Positions 56,263-64,000 of a DNA stretch of 64,000 nt are shown piece by piece; the first letter of the stretch is position 1; every line of letters begins with the position of its first letter. The translations under genes were made by a program, and so were the position numbers. The DNA comes from Lutibacter oricola (GTDB lineage Bacteria; Bacteroidota; Bacteroidia; Flavobacteriales; Flavobacteriaceae): positions 1-64,000 of the forward strand of contig NZ_FNNJ01000008.1 of NCBI RefSeq assembly GCF_900106565.1, written 5' to 3'. Below the pieces are notes generated by a model, which was not told the origin of the DNA, made no database searches, and worked only from the letters and a program-made list of their open reading frames with translations.

Positions 56263-57204
56263 TTAATTTGATTTAATGCAAGCTGTTACTTCGTTAAACA
56301 ATTCTTCTGTTAATTTTCCGGCATTCCAATCGTCAATAGTTGCTTTTATTTGCGCTGGAGTTCTTGCTCCCATAACAACTCTATCTGCCTCTTTTATTGA
56401 AAATAAATAGCGTTGCGATAAGGTAGCTAGCGACATTCCATATTTATCGGCAACCGCTTTTACTCTAATAGCATTTTCTAAATCTAACTGTGTAATCCAT
56501 TCTCCATCAACACCTTCTTTTTTGTATTGTTCAAAGCGATTTCCTAATAATGAAAAGTGTAGGGCAGAAGCTGCGTAATAAGCAATTCCCTCATTGTGAT
56601 ATTTTTGAATTTCGCCATTAAATGCAGATAAATTACAAGCATCCATATGTAAAAAACCAGAAACAACATCAAAGTTTTCTTTGGTAACGAAAGGCATAAA
56701 TTCTTGAGAAGGATTCCCGCCAACACCAATTGATTTTACTAATCCTTCAGACTTAAAACCTTTTAAAGTTGTTAGAATTTCATCAATATTTTTTAAAGGA
56801 ACTAGTTGAGGTTCGTGTAAGAAAAGTAAATCTATAACATCAAGATTTAAAGTTTTTAAACTATTTTCTAAACTACGTTTTAAACCATCTGCACTGTAAT
56901 CTAATTTGGTTTCAAAGGCATCTTTTCCTTTTAATCGCCCAATTTTTGTGCTTACAAAAGGCTTTTTACCTTGCCACTCTTTTAGTGCCATTCCTACATA
57001 ATATTCTGCATTGGCATAAGATGGAGCAGTATCTAAAGCCTCAATTCCATTTTCAAAAGCATAAAGCAATGCATCAATAGAATCTCTTTGGTCTACTTTA
57101 CCCCAAACACCACCTAAACCTGAAGTTCCGTAAACGAGTCTACTTTCGTTATTAAAAGCAGGACTTTTTGAATGATCACCTGTTATATATGTTGGTTTTT
57201 TCAT
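56263..57204 (-). CDS. Aldo-keto reductase, probable L-fucose (aldose) 1-dehydrogenase
   Basis: 313 residues. The catalytic tetrad is visible: D58 and Y63 (ALDTAPSYANAE), K87 (VSTKIGR) and H130 (LLFLHEP). The family includes D-threo-aldose/L-fucose dehydrogenases that oxidise the sugar to its 1,5-lactone with NAD(P). The neighbouring enolase-superfamily and SDR genes match the next steps. The N-terminal ~22 residues precede the usual LGFGTSGLGG-type start and could be an extension. It lies 10 bp after the SDR gene. Confidence 0.86.
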   Translation of the reverse strand: MKKPTYITGDHSKSPAFNNESRLVYGTSGLGGVWGKVDQRDSIDALLYAFENGIEALDTAPSYANAEYYVGMALKEWQGKKPFVSTKIGRLKGKDAFETKLDYSADGLKRSLENSLKTLNLDVIDLLFLHEPQLVPLKNIDEILTTLKGFKSEGLVKSIGVGGNPSQEFMPFVTKENFDVVSGFLHMDACNLSAFNGEIQKYHNEGIAYYAASALHFSLLGNRFEQYKKEGVDGEWITQLDLENAIRVKAVADKYGMSLATLSQRYLFSIKEADRVVMGARTPAQIKATIDDWNAGKLTEELFNEVTACIKSN

Positions 57205-57214
57205 TGTTTTTAAT

Positions 57215-57976
57215 TTAAAAGTTTACAGTTGCACCACCATCTACTGGAAGTACAACACCTGTAATATATTTTGCAGCTTCAGAACTTAAAAACACAGCTG
57301 CATTACCAATATCGCTTGTTTGTCCAAAATGGTCCATTGCAATTCGGTTAGTAATTTGCTGTTTTCTCTGCGGATCATTATTGATTGCATTTAAAAACAT
57401 ATTAGATTCTATCCATCCTGGTGCAATTGCATTTACACGTACATTGCTTGTAGAATATTCTGTAACTAAAGCATTTACTAATCCTGTTAGTGCAGTTTTT
57501 GAAGTTCCGTAAGCTACTACTTTATCAATACCAAATAATCCTGCCATAGAACCAATCATAATAATTGATCCTTTTTTCCTTTTCAACATATATTTTGCAC
57601 ATTCTCTAGTTAAAGAAAATACACTAATTACATTGGTTTGTAGAATCTTTTCAAAATCTTCATCAGCAGTTTCTTGCGCCATTCCTTTATAATGAATTCC
57701 AGCATTGTTAACCAAAATTTCAATAGGTCCAATATTAGTTTCAATATTTTTTACCAAGTTTGGAATTTCCTTTTTATTGGTAATATCATTTACTCGATAA
57801 TGTGCATTTTTTCCTAATTCAGCAACTGCTTCTTTTAAAACTTCTTCTCTTCTTCCGGTTAAAACTACTGTAGCACCTGCTTCAACGTATGCTTTTGCAA
57901 TACCAAGTCCAATTCCTGTTCCACCACCGGTAATTAATGCAATTTTATTCTCTAATGAAAAAACTTCTAATCCCAT
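57215..57976 (-). CDS. SDR-family dehydrogenase, probable 2-keto-3-deoxy-L-fuconate dehydrogenase
   Basis: 253 residues. Classical SDR: TGGGTGIG (16-23), NNAG (90-93), the catalytic S143, Y156 and K160. These NAD(P)-dependent enzymes oxidise secondary alcohols. In the oxidative fucose pathway an SDR converts 2-keto-3-deoxy-L-fuconate to the 2,4-diketo acid; the adjacency to the dehydratase supports this, but it is an inference. It begins 1 bp after the dehydratase stop codon. Confidence 0.9.
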   Translation of the reverse strand: MGLEVFSLENKIALITGGGTGIGLGIAKAYVEAGATVVLTGRREEVLKEAVAELGKNAHYRVNDITNKKEIPNLVKNIETNIGPIEILVNNAGIHYKGMAQETADEDFEKILQTNVISVFSLTRECAKYMLKRKKGSIIMIGSMAGLFGIDKVVAYGTSKTALTGLVNALVTEYSTSNVRVNAIAPGWIESNMFLNAINNDPQRKQQITNRIAMDHFGQTSDIGNAAVFLSSEAAKYITGVVLPVDGGATVNF

Positions 57977-57977
57977 A

Positions 57978-59060
57978 TTATTTTATTTCAGTTAAACAAT
58001 CATCTATAAAATTGAATCCCCAACCAGGTAAATCGTGTGGTTGTGCACAACCATCTTTAAGCACCATTGGATTGTCAATTAATGGATCTACCCAATCGAA
58101 CGATTCTGCACCAACTCCGTTTGGGATTGTACATAATAACGGTACATCATAATCTTTGTAATAATGAGGTAATACTGGTAAGTTGAAACTTTGTGCCAAT
58201 GCTGCACTTTCTCTCCATTTTTCAACACCACCAATTCTTAAAATATCTGGTTGCCAAATATCTAACGCATTTCTGCTAGCTAATTCTCTTAAAGGTAAAG
58301 TGTCAAATTCACGCTCTCCCATTGCTAAAGAAATTCCTGCTTGATTTTTCAAAATTTCAAAAGCTTGGAAATTTTGATGATTAACTGGCTCTTCAAACCA
58401 ATTAATATTTAATTCTTTTGCTTGACGTGACAACTTCATTGCAGATGGTAAATCCATACCTTGATTAGCATCCATCATAATATCAACCTTATCACCAACT
58501 GCTTCACGTACCAAACGTAAACGCTCTACATCTGTACTTACTTTTGGTGAACCAACTTTAATTTTTACTGCTTTAAATCCTCTATTGGCGTAATCTGTAA
58601 CTTCTTCGATAAGTTCGTCAATAGAATAAGAAATCCAACCTCCACTGCCATAAATAGATACTTTTTCTTTACAAACACCCAAAATTTTATGAACAGGTTG
58701 GTTTAAAGTTTTCCCCCAAGCATCCCACATTGCAATATTTACCGCAGCTTGAGCCCATCTATTAATACCTTGATTACCAAAATATTCTCCTAAATGATCT
58801 AATTTGTCATATACGATTCCCATCTCATTGGTTTTATGTCCAATAATATGCGGAATAACATCTTTCAAAGCTCCAACAATAGCATTTGGCGAATACTGAA
58901 ATGATAATAAATAAGACTCTCCCACTACACCATTTTCTAGTTGAATTCGAAGTATTAAAAACGAAATTTCTGTTAGCGTATGGGTAGCATCAGATATTGG
59001 TTTTTTTAAATTGGTTACTGCTTTGTAAATTTTTACATCTCTAATTTCTAAATCTTTCAT
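57978..59060 (-). CDS. Enolase-superfamily acid-sugar dehydratase, probable L-fuconate dehydratase
   Basis: 360 residues, mandelate racemase-like. Catalytic K166-x-K168 (VKIKVG), metal ligands D197 (MMDANQG), E223 (WFEEPV) and E249 (GERE), and the base H299 (LPHYYKD) are all present. Such enzymes dehydrate aldonates to 2-keto-3-deoxy acids. L-fuconate is suggested by the operon, although the sequence alone would also allow galactonate or rhamnonate. It is 30 bp downstream of the GH43 gene. Confidence 0.88.
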   Translation of the reverse strand: MKDLEIRDVKIYKAVTNLKKPISDATHTLTEISFLILRIQLENGVVGESYLLSFQYSPNAIVGALKDVIPHIIGHKTNEMGIVYDKLDHLGEYFGNQGINRWAQAAVNIAMWDAWGKTLNQPVHKILGVCKEKVSIYGSGGWISYSIDELIEEVTDYANRGFKAVKIKVGSPKVSTDVERLRLVREAVGDKVDIMMDANQGMDLPSAMKLSRQAKELNINWFEEPVNHQNFQAFEILKNQAGISLAMGEREFDTLPLRELASRNALDIWQPDILRIGGVEKWRESAALAQSFNLPVLPHYYKDYDVPLLCTIPNGVGAESFDWVDPLIDNPMVLKDGCAQPHDLPGWGFNFIDDCLTEIK

Positions 59061-59090
59061 TTTAATGCTTTATTAAATAGCTTTATAATT

Positions 59091-60446
59091 TTATTTAAAT
59101 TTTATCCAGTCCAGTTCAACAGAATTTTCAACATCGCTTTTAAAAACGCACACAATATTGACAATACCTTTAGGACTATATTTGATTTTTTTTCTAATTG
59201 ATACCCATTTATTTTGAGTATTATTAATAGAAATTTTTGCAATTAACTTTCCATTAATTGAATTCTCTCGAATTTCAATAATCGGTTTATCAGAATTGCT
59301 TTTAACATTTAATTGTATACTTTTTATTTTAGTGTCGAAGTTTACTGCATTGTAACTAACCCAAGCGTTTGGTTTTACATTGGTTATTTTCCATTCTGGA
59401 ATTCCTGCTTTTTTAGTAAAATCTACTTTTGCATTTTCAATTTTACTATATCTATCTATTTCAATTTTTTTAAGAGCAGGATGAATTCCAACACCTCTCA
59501 ATGTTGGTTTTACTTTTTTGATAGTTCCATCATTATTGAAGAATAAGCTATCTACACAGGTTGAACGTAGGTTGCCAGCCTTTGAAATATGATTGTAATG
59601 ATAAAAGAAATACCATTGTCTTTTATAGTTAACTATAGAATGGTGATTGGTCCATTGATCTTTAAATCTATCCATTATTGTTCCCTTAAACTCAAAAGGC
59701 CCTAATGGATTATTACTAATTGCATACGCAATTTCTTCTGTACTGTTTTTAGTATCGTAGTTTAGAGGAAAGGTTAGGTAATAGGTTTCATTTCTTTTAA
59801 AAACAAAAGGTCCTTCTTTGTATTCTTGAGGTAAACCCTTTATAGCTATAGTTTCACCTTCAATAGATTTCATAGCATCAGAAAGTTTTACAACTTTTAA
59901 CGAATTTCCTTTTCCTCCTCCCCAATACATATAAGCTTGGCCATCATCGTCTATAAATGGATTTGGATCTATTCCTTTTAAGCCTTTTATATAATTTGGT
60001 TCTATTGTAAATGGACCTTCTGGATTTTTTGCTGTAGCAAGTCCCGTTTGACGAAAACCACTTTTGTCAGCTGGTGTGTTAGGGAAATAGTAATAGTAAG
60101 TCCCATTCTTGTAGGTAATACAAGGCGCCCACATACCATACCCGTTTTTTAAACCCCAAGGCACATCATTTTGTGCAACAATAACTCCGTGATCTGTGTA
60201 ATTAACCAAATCTGTTGTAGAGAAAGCGTGATAATCGGTCATTACATGACCGTGATTCTCTTTTTTAGCTCCCAATTTTTCCCATTCAGGATTCCATTGA
60301 ACATCATGAGATGGATATATATATAATTTATTATTATAAACTCTTGCAGTAGGGTCTGCAGTATAAATATTTGTAATAATTGGGTTTTGTGCCCAACTCT
60401 GGATTGAGAAGCTTAAAAAACTAATGAATACTATAAGTTGTTTCAT
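59091..60446 (-). CDS. Glycoside hydrolase family 43 enzyme with C-terminal sandwich domain
   Basis: 451 residues with a signal peptide (about 1-19, cut near SWAQ), so periplasmic or secreted. The five-bladed propeller begins NIYTADPTARVYNNKLYIYP, with the likely base D31; GMWAPCITYKNGTYYYYFP and DPNPFIDDDGQAYMYWGGG are GH43 blade motifs, and KEGPF carries the likely acid Glu. Residues ~320-451 resemble a CBM6-type beta-sandwich (NKWVSIRKKI). Family 43 cleaves arabinosides, xylosides or galactosides; substrate uncertain. First gene of the minus-strand operon. Confidence 0.9.
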   Translation of the reverse strand: MKQLIVFISFLSFSIQSWAQNPIITNIYTADPTARVYNNKLYIYPSHDVQWNPEWEKLGAKKENHGHVMTDYHAFSTTDLVNYTDHGVIVAQNDVPWGLKNGYGMWAPCITYKNGTYYYYFPNTPADKSGFRQTGLATAKNPEGPFTIEPNYIKGLKGIDPNPFIDDDGQAYMYWGGGKGNSLKVVKLSDAMKSIEGETIAIKGLPQEYKEGPFVFKRNETYYLTFPLNYDTKNSTEEIAYAISNNPLGPFEFKGTIMDRFKDQWTNHHSIVNYKRQWYFFYHYNHISKAGNLRSTCVDSLFFNNDGTIKKVKPTLRGVGIHPALKKIEIDRYSKIENAKVDFTKKAGIPEWKITNVKPNAWVSYNAVNFDTKIKSIQLNVKSNSDKPIIEIRENSINGKLIAKISINNTQNKWVSIRKKIKYSPKGIVNIVCVFKSDVENSVELDWIKFK

Positions 60447-60579
60447 ACTGAATTATTGATGTTACAAATATCTCTATTTTGAAGGATGAAATTATATATC
60501 ATTTTACAGTAGTTGTGCACTATATTGATTATATTAGGTATCAAATAGTTTATTTAATCAATATGATGTTCTTTTTTGC

Positions 60580-60587
60580 TAATTTTG
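60580..60587 (+). promoter_or_regulatory. -7 promoter element of the araC-family gene
   Basis: TAATTTTG, an exact TAnnTTTG match ending 4 nt before the ATG at 60592. No -33 TTG is seen, compatible with regulated transcription. Confidence 0.55.
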
Positions 60588-60591
60588 TTTT

Positions 60592-61443
60592 ATGAAAGCT
60601 CAACTAAAACAAGTTACAACATCTCCAGATAATTCATTCAGGGTTAAGCTTTTTGAAGAAAAAGAATTTAAGGCCGAATGGCATTTCCACCCACAATATG
60701 AACTCACTTTTATGATTCAAAGCTCAGGAATAAGATATGTTGGAGATTCTATGCAGCAATTTAATAGGGGAGATTTGGTTTTAGTAGGTAAAAATGTTCC
60801 GCATTCTTGGAAAACTATTGATGCTAAAAATAAGCCTGTTAAATGCGTAATAATACAATGGGATGATTCATTATTGAACAATTGGCTTGATAAACCTGAA
60901 TTTACAAGTATTAAAAAACTCTTATCAAAATCGAGTTACGGTATTTGGTTTGATGAGAAAACGGCTCTTTCTTTTGAGAATTTATTTAGTGTTATTTATG
61001 AACAAACTCCATTTGAACGAATTTTAACTTTTTTAAAAATATTAGATGTTTTAGCAACAAAGGCAAAAATAAAATTGTTAGCAGGTCCTAGTTTTGGTAA
61101 AGACCTTTCGTTAAAAGAAAGTACTAGAGTAAACATAATTAATAGTTATATAAAAGATAATTATCAAAATGAACCTTCGTTAACCGAATTATCAAATAAG
61201 TTATCTCTAAGTAAAGAAGCTTTTTGCCGCTTTTTTAAAAAAACTTTTGATAAAACATATTCAAGTTATGTTAATGAATATAAAATAACCATTGCTAGTA
61301 AAATGCTAATAGAAACAGATTTGTCTGTATCACAAATAGGGTATGCTTCAGGGTTTAACAATTTATCTTTTTTTTATAGGCAGTTTAAAAAGTACAAGCA
61401 AAAATCTCCTAGCTCTTATAGGCAATTATATCAACGAATTTAA
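60592..61443 (+). CDS. AraC-family transcriptional regulator with cupin sensor
   Basis: 283 residues. The N-terminal cupin (residues about 10-100; EWHFHPQYELTFMI with the two His, GDLVLVGKNVPHSW) is followed by a C-terminal two-helix-turn-helix domain (LTELSNKLSLSKEAFCRFF and LSVSQIGYASGFNNLSFFYR). It is divergent from the minus-strand fucose operon and upstream of a sulfatase, so it is the likely local activator responding to a sugar such as L-fucose. Effector unproven. Confidence 0.93.
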   Translation: MKAQLKQVTTSPDNSFRVKLFEEKEFKAEWHFHPQYELTFMIQSSGIRYVGDSMQQFNRGDLVLVGKNVPHSWKTIDAKNKPVKCVIIQWDDSLLNNWLDKPEFTSIKKLLSKSSYGIWFDEKTALSFENLFSVIYEQTPFERILTFLKILDVLATKAKIKLLAGPSFGKDLSLKESTRVNIINSYIKDNYQNEPSLTELSNKLSLSKEAFCRFFKKTFDKTYSSYVNEYKITIASKMLIETDLSVSQIGYASGFNNLSFFYRQFKKYKQKSPSSYRQLYQRI

Positions 61444-61565
61444 CATAGTCATGAAGTTTAATTTGCCATTTTTAATTAGAAGTTTGAAGAAGATGTTTTA
61501 TAAAACACGATAAATATATTGAAAAAACTAAATTTTAAAATGAAATTATTAATACCATTTGAATA

Positions 61566-63017
61566 ATGAAAATCTTTAAACTTACAATTCTATTATTACT
61601 ACAATTCTTTTTGACTTATGGTCAACAAGAGAAAAAACCAAACATCATTTTTTTGATGATAGATGATTGCAGCGCTGTTGAATTCTCTTGTTATGCAACA
61701 TCAAAACACCCTTCTGGAAATAAAACTCCAGTAATTGATGCTTTGGCTAAAGAAGGTGTGCAATTTACTACATGTTGGGCATCTCCATTGTGTATGCCAG
61801 CAAGAGCCATGTTAATGTCCGGTAAATACGGTTCAAAAACAGGGGTATTTGGCAATAAGTTGAGTAACCATAATCCAAATTTTGCAAAAAAACATAAACC
61901 AATGTCTAAAGTTTTAAAAGATGAAGGATATGAAACAGCTATTTCAGGAAAATGGCATTTACCTGGTAATGCAGGGCAAGAAGAGTATGGATTCGATGAA
62001 TATTCCCTATTAGGAGGCTATTTTAATCCTTTTGAAAGTAAAGTAGTTTGGGATGGGCTTTGGTTTTCTTGGTCTAAACCTTCTGAAACTTTTAAGGATA
62101 AGGCAATAATAGGAAGTGAAAAAGGACAATATCCTGCACTCTATTGGAACGGATGTGTAATAAATAATGGTGAATTACAACCTAGTAATGCTAACACTTT
62201 TGCGCCAGATATTTGTCAAAAATTTGCATTAGATTTTATTAAAAAAGAACGAGATAAACCTTTCTTTTTATATTATCCAATGGTTTTACCACACGATCCT
62301 TGGTTTGAAACGCCGATTGGAAGTAATACTAATAAAAGATCTAAACCTGGTTTTAGTTCTCAAATTAAGCGATTGGAATATTACGTAGATGAGTTAGTAC
62401 AAACATTAAAAGATGCAAATGTTTATGATAATACAATTATATTTTTTACTGCAGATAATGCAACCTTAGCCAATGGAAAAGGATCTTGTTCAGAACTTGG
62501 AGTTCGGGTGCCGCTTATTGTTTTTGGAGGTGCACTTAAAAATAAAGGAGTAAGTGATGTAATGGTTGATTTTACCGATATGTATCCAACAGTTTTGGAA
62601 GTTGGAGGAATTGATACATCAGGCATAAAAGAATTAGATGGTGTAAGTTTTAAACCTGTTCTTGAAAACAAACCGTTTAAGGAAAAACCTTATGTATTTA
62701 GCTTTTTAGACTTGGAACGTACCGTTAGAACAAAAAATTATATGATGGATGGTCACGGGGGTATATGGAAATGTGCAACATCTGGAAATTTATTAGATTA
62801 TATTCCTTTGGAGGAAAGTAAAAAAACTCAACAAATTAGGATAGAACTCACCCAGATTATCGAGTCTTTTAAACTACCATCTATTGAAATGTTTGGCGAA
62901 GAGAGAATTGAAAAAGCTCGTGGTAACTATAATTGGCCTTCTTTTCATTCAGCCACTTTAGCAGCCTATAAAAATGGTGATAATTGGATGTTTAATAAAC
63001 GAAGATTAAGAGAATAA
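61566..63017 (+). CDS. Type I sulfatase (second, distinct from the one at 51355)
   Basis: 483 residues with an N-terminal signal peptide (about 1-20). Metal-binding DD is in FLMIDDCSAVEF, where the usual DDQG is DDCS. The formylglycine motif is C76-M-P-A-R80, followed by GKYGSKTGVF, SGKWHLPGNAG, PHDPW and FFTADNAT. It is shorter than the other sulfatase and lacks its C-terminal domain. Exported. It starts 122 bp after araC and 35 bp before the beta-helix gene, with which it is probably co-transcribed. Confidence 0.93.
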   Translation: MKIFKLTILLLLQFFLTYGQQEKKPNIIFLMIDDCSAVEFSCYATSKHPSGNKTPVIDALAKEGVQFTTCWASPLCMPARAMLMSGKYGSKTGVFGNKLSNHNPNFAKKHKPMSKVLKDEGYETAISGKWHLPGNAGQEEYGFDEYSLLGGYFNPFESKVVWDGLWFSWSKPSETFKDKAIIGSEKGQYPALYWNGCVINNGELQPSNANTFAPDICQKFALDFIKKERDKPFFLYYPMVLPHDPWFETPIGSNTNKRSKPGFSSQIKRLEYYVDELVQTLKDANVYDNTIIFFTADNATLANGKGSCSELGVRVPLIVFGGALKNKGVSDVMVDFTDMYPTVLEVGGIDTSGIKELDGVSFKPVLENKPFKEKPYVFSFLDLERTVRTKNYMMDGHGGIWKCATSGNLLDYIPLEESKKTQQIRIELTQIIESFKLPSIEMFGEERIEKARGNYNWPSFHSATLAAYKNGDNWMFNKRRLRE

Positions 63018-63052
63018 TAGCTAAGGTAGTCAAGTAAATAAAAAAAGAAACT

Positions 63053-64000
63053 ATGAGATTAACTCCAATTTATACTTTATTAATTTTTTCACTACTAGTA
63101 TTTACAGTTTCAAGCTGTAAAGAAACTAATAATATGCAATATAATGTTAGCATAAAAGGAAGCGATGCTAATGATGGTTCCGTTGATTCACCATTTAAAT
63201 CAATAAAACGAGCTATAATTGAAACAAGAAAAAACAATGGAGAGAAAACTATTCTTATTCATCCTGGAAAATACTATGATGTAAATATAAAATTGACTGA
63301 TAAAGATAATGGCTTAGTTATAAAAGCTGGGAGTGAAGAAGCACCTACTTTATTTGGAGGTGTTAAATTAACAGATTTTAAAACTGAGGATAAATTTATT
63401 TATGCTGAAGTGCTCAATACAAGAAATAGAGAATGGGATTTTAGAATAATTCAAGTTAATGGTGATTATAAAGAAAGAGCTCGATTTCCAGAAAAAGGTG
63501 CGTTTACTCATTTAAATGTTTTTGATGTAAAATGGTTGTCTTCTGAAGCTGGTGGCTGGGAAAGAAAACCAACGCAAATAGAAAAAACAACACTAAAATA
63601 TATTCCTGAAGATTTAAATCCTCAAATAGATGTCAATAATGCTGAATTAACTATTTATCACGAATGGGACGAAACACTTGTTGGACTTAAAGGTCATGAT
63701 AAGGAGAATAATATCCTAAAATTTGACAATGAAAGTCAGCATCCTCCAGGAGCTTTTGCAAAAAGAAATAAAAATGCACAAACTTATGTGGTTTGGAATA
63801 CCAAAGAAGGTATGCTAAAACCTGGGCAGTGGTATTTAGATAGAACTCGTGAACGATTGTATTATTGGCCTGAAGAAGGTGAAGATGTGTCTAATATTGA
63901 AGTAGTTGTGCCAAAACATCAAAATATAATTTTTTTAGAACCCAACACAAAAAATATAACTATTGAAGGTTTAAATTTATCTTCTACAACAACAAAGTTG
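63053..64000 (+). CDS. Right-handed beta-helix lipoprotein, GH141-like (3' end outside window)
   Basis: ATG at 63053; the frame is open to the window end (316 residues seen). Signal peptide with lipobox TVSSC (C22). The SIKGSDANDGSVDSPFKSIK start and KTILIHPGKYY are typical of pectate-lyase-like beta-helix enzymes. The GQWYLDRTRERLYYWPEEGE segment is the kind seen in family 141 and related glycoside hydrolases, which include alpha-L-fucosidases and xylanases. Beta-helix coils begin near NITIEGLNL. The family call is tentative because the catalytic region is not included. Confidence 0.75.
   Translation, partial: MRLTPIYTLLIFSLLVFTVSSCKETNNMQYNVSIKGSDANDGSVDSPFKSIKRAIIETRKNNGEKTILIHPGKYYDVNIKLTDKDNGLVIKAGSEEAPTLFGGVKLTDFKTEDKFIYAEVLNTRNREWDFRIIQVNGDYKERARFPEKGAFTHLNVFDVKWLSSEAGGWERKPTQIEKTTLKYIPEDLNPQIDVNNAELTIYHEWDETLVGLKGHDKENNILKFDNESQHPPGAFAKRNKNAQTYVVWNTKEGMLKPGQWYLDRTRERLYYWPEEGEDVSNIEVVVPKHQNIIFLEPNTKNITIEGLNLSSTTTKL

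Noticed and set aside
49833-64000. SusC/SusD pair in the fucan locus
   Set aside because: No TonB-dependent receptor or SusD-like protein is encoded in the window; it may lie beyond the end.

Overview
The window looks like a chromosome segment of a marine member of the Flavobacteriaceae (Bacteroidota). It is AT-rich (roughly one third G+C by eye). Many intergenic regions carry the Bacteroidota -7 promoter consensus TAnnTTTG, and several genes (DUF3098, a Thioredoxin_9-type protein, the small Nuo-linked protein, the ftsX-uppP-truB cluster) are typical of that group. I could not run any search, so genus-level assignment is not possible.

Layout. 1-4.9 kb: end of a xylose locus (partial xylA, sugar:H+ symporter, aldose 1-epimerase, LacI regulator). 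5-11.6 kb: mixed housekeeping genes (CYTH protein, lipoprotein, CPA antiporter with TrkA-N domain, AlkB, LpxH-like phosphatase coupled to a MurG-like glycosyltransferase, Gfo/Idh oxidoreductase). 11.7-22.5 kb, minus strand: a complex I operon nuoABCD-HIJKLMN. nuoE, nuoF and nuoG are absent: nuoD and nuoH are 6 bp apart. Directly upstream are a 2-oxoacid:ferredoxin oxidoreductase pair (22.7-25.6 kb) and a divergent 2[4Fe-4S] ferredoxin (25.8 kb). Together they suggest a ferredoxin-fed complex I. A four-helix-bundle (S23-type) gene sits between nuoJ and nuoK, bracketed by inverted 18-bp repeats. 26-29 kb: lepA and a Gfo/Idh protein.

29-36 kb: a mirrored inorganic-carbon module. The minus strand carries tetR, SulP and beta-carbonic anhydrase; the plus strand carries a small exported protein, SulP, UspA and beta-carbonic anhydrase. 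A shared 10-bp site lies in the central regulatory region. 36-49.8 kb: housekeeping (dus, SdiA-regulated-like lipoprotein, katG, LolC/E-type permease, rbfA, ftsX-DUF3098-uppP-truB, BI-1 protein, meaB, Cof-type HAD phosphatase).

49.8-64 kb: a locus for a sulfated, fucose-containing polysaccharide. A long minus-strand run encodes GH43, an enolase-superfamily dehydratase, SDR, aldo-keto reductase, Zn-alcohol dehydrogenase, FucP, a two-domain fucose/rhamnose mutarotase, a sulfatase and a GH29 alpha-L-fucosidase. An AraC regulator, a second sulfatase and a truncated beta-helix (GH141-like) gene run the other way. The enzyme set fits desulfation and defucosylation outside the cytoplasm, uptake by FucP and oxidative (non-phosphorylating) fucose breakdown. 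No SusC/SusD pair, lactonase or final cleavage enzyme is present in the window.

I saw no rRNA, tRNA, CRISPR array or insertion sequence. A family of REPIN-like palindromic repeats (five copies, three of them exactly 80 bp) occupies gene junctions.
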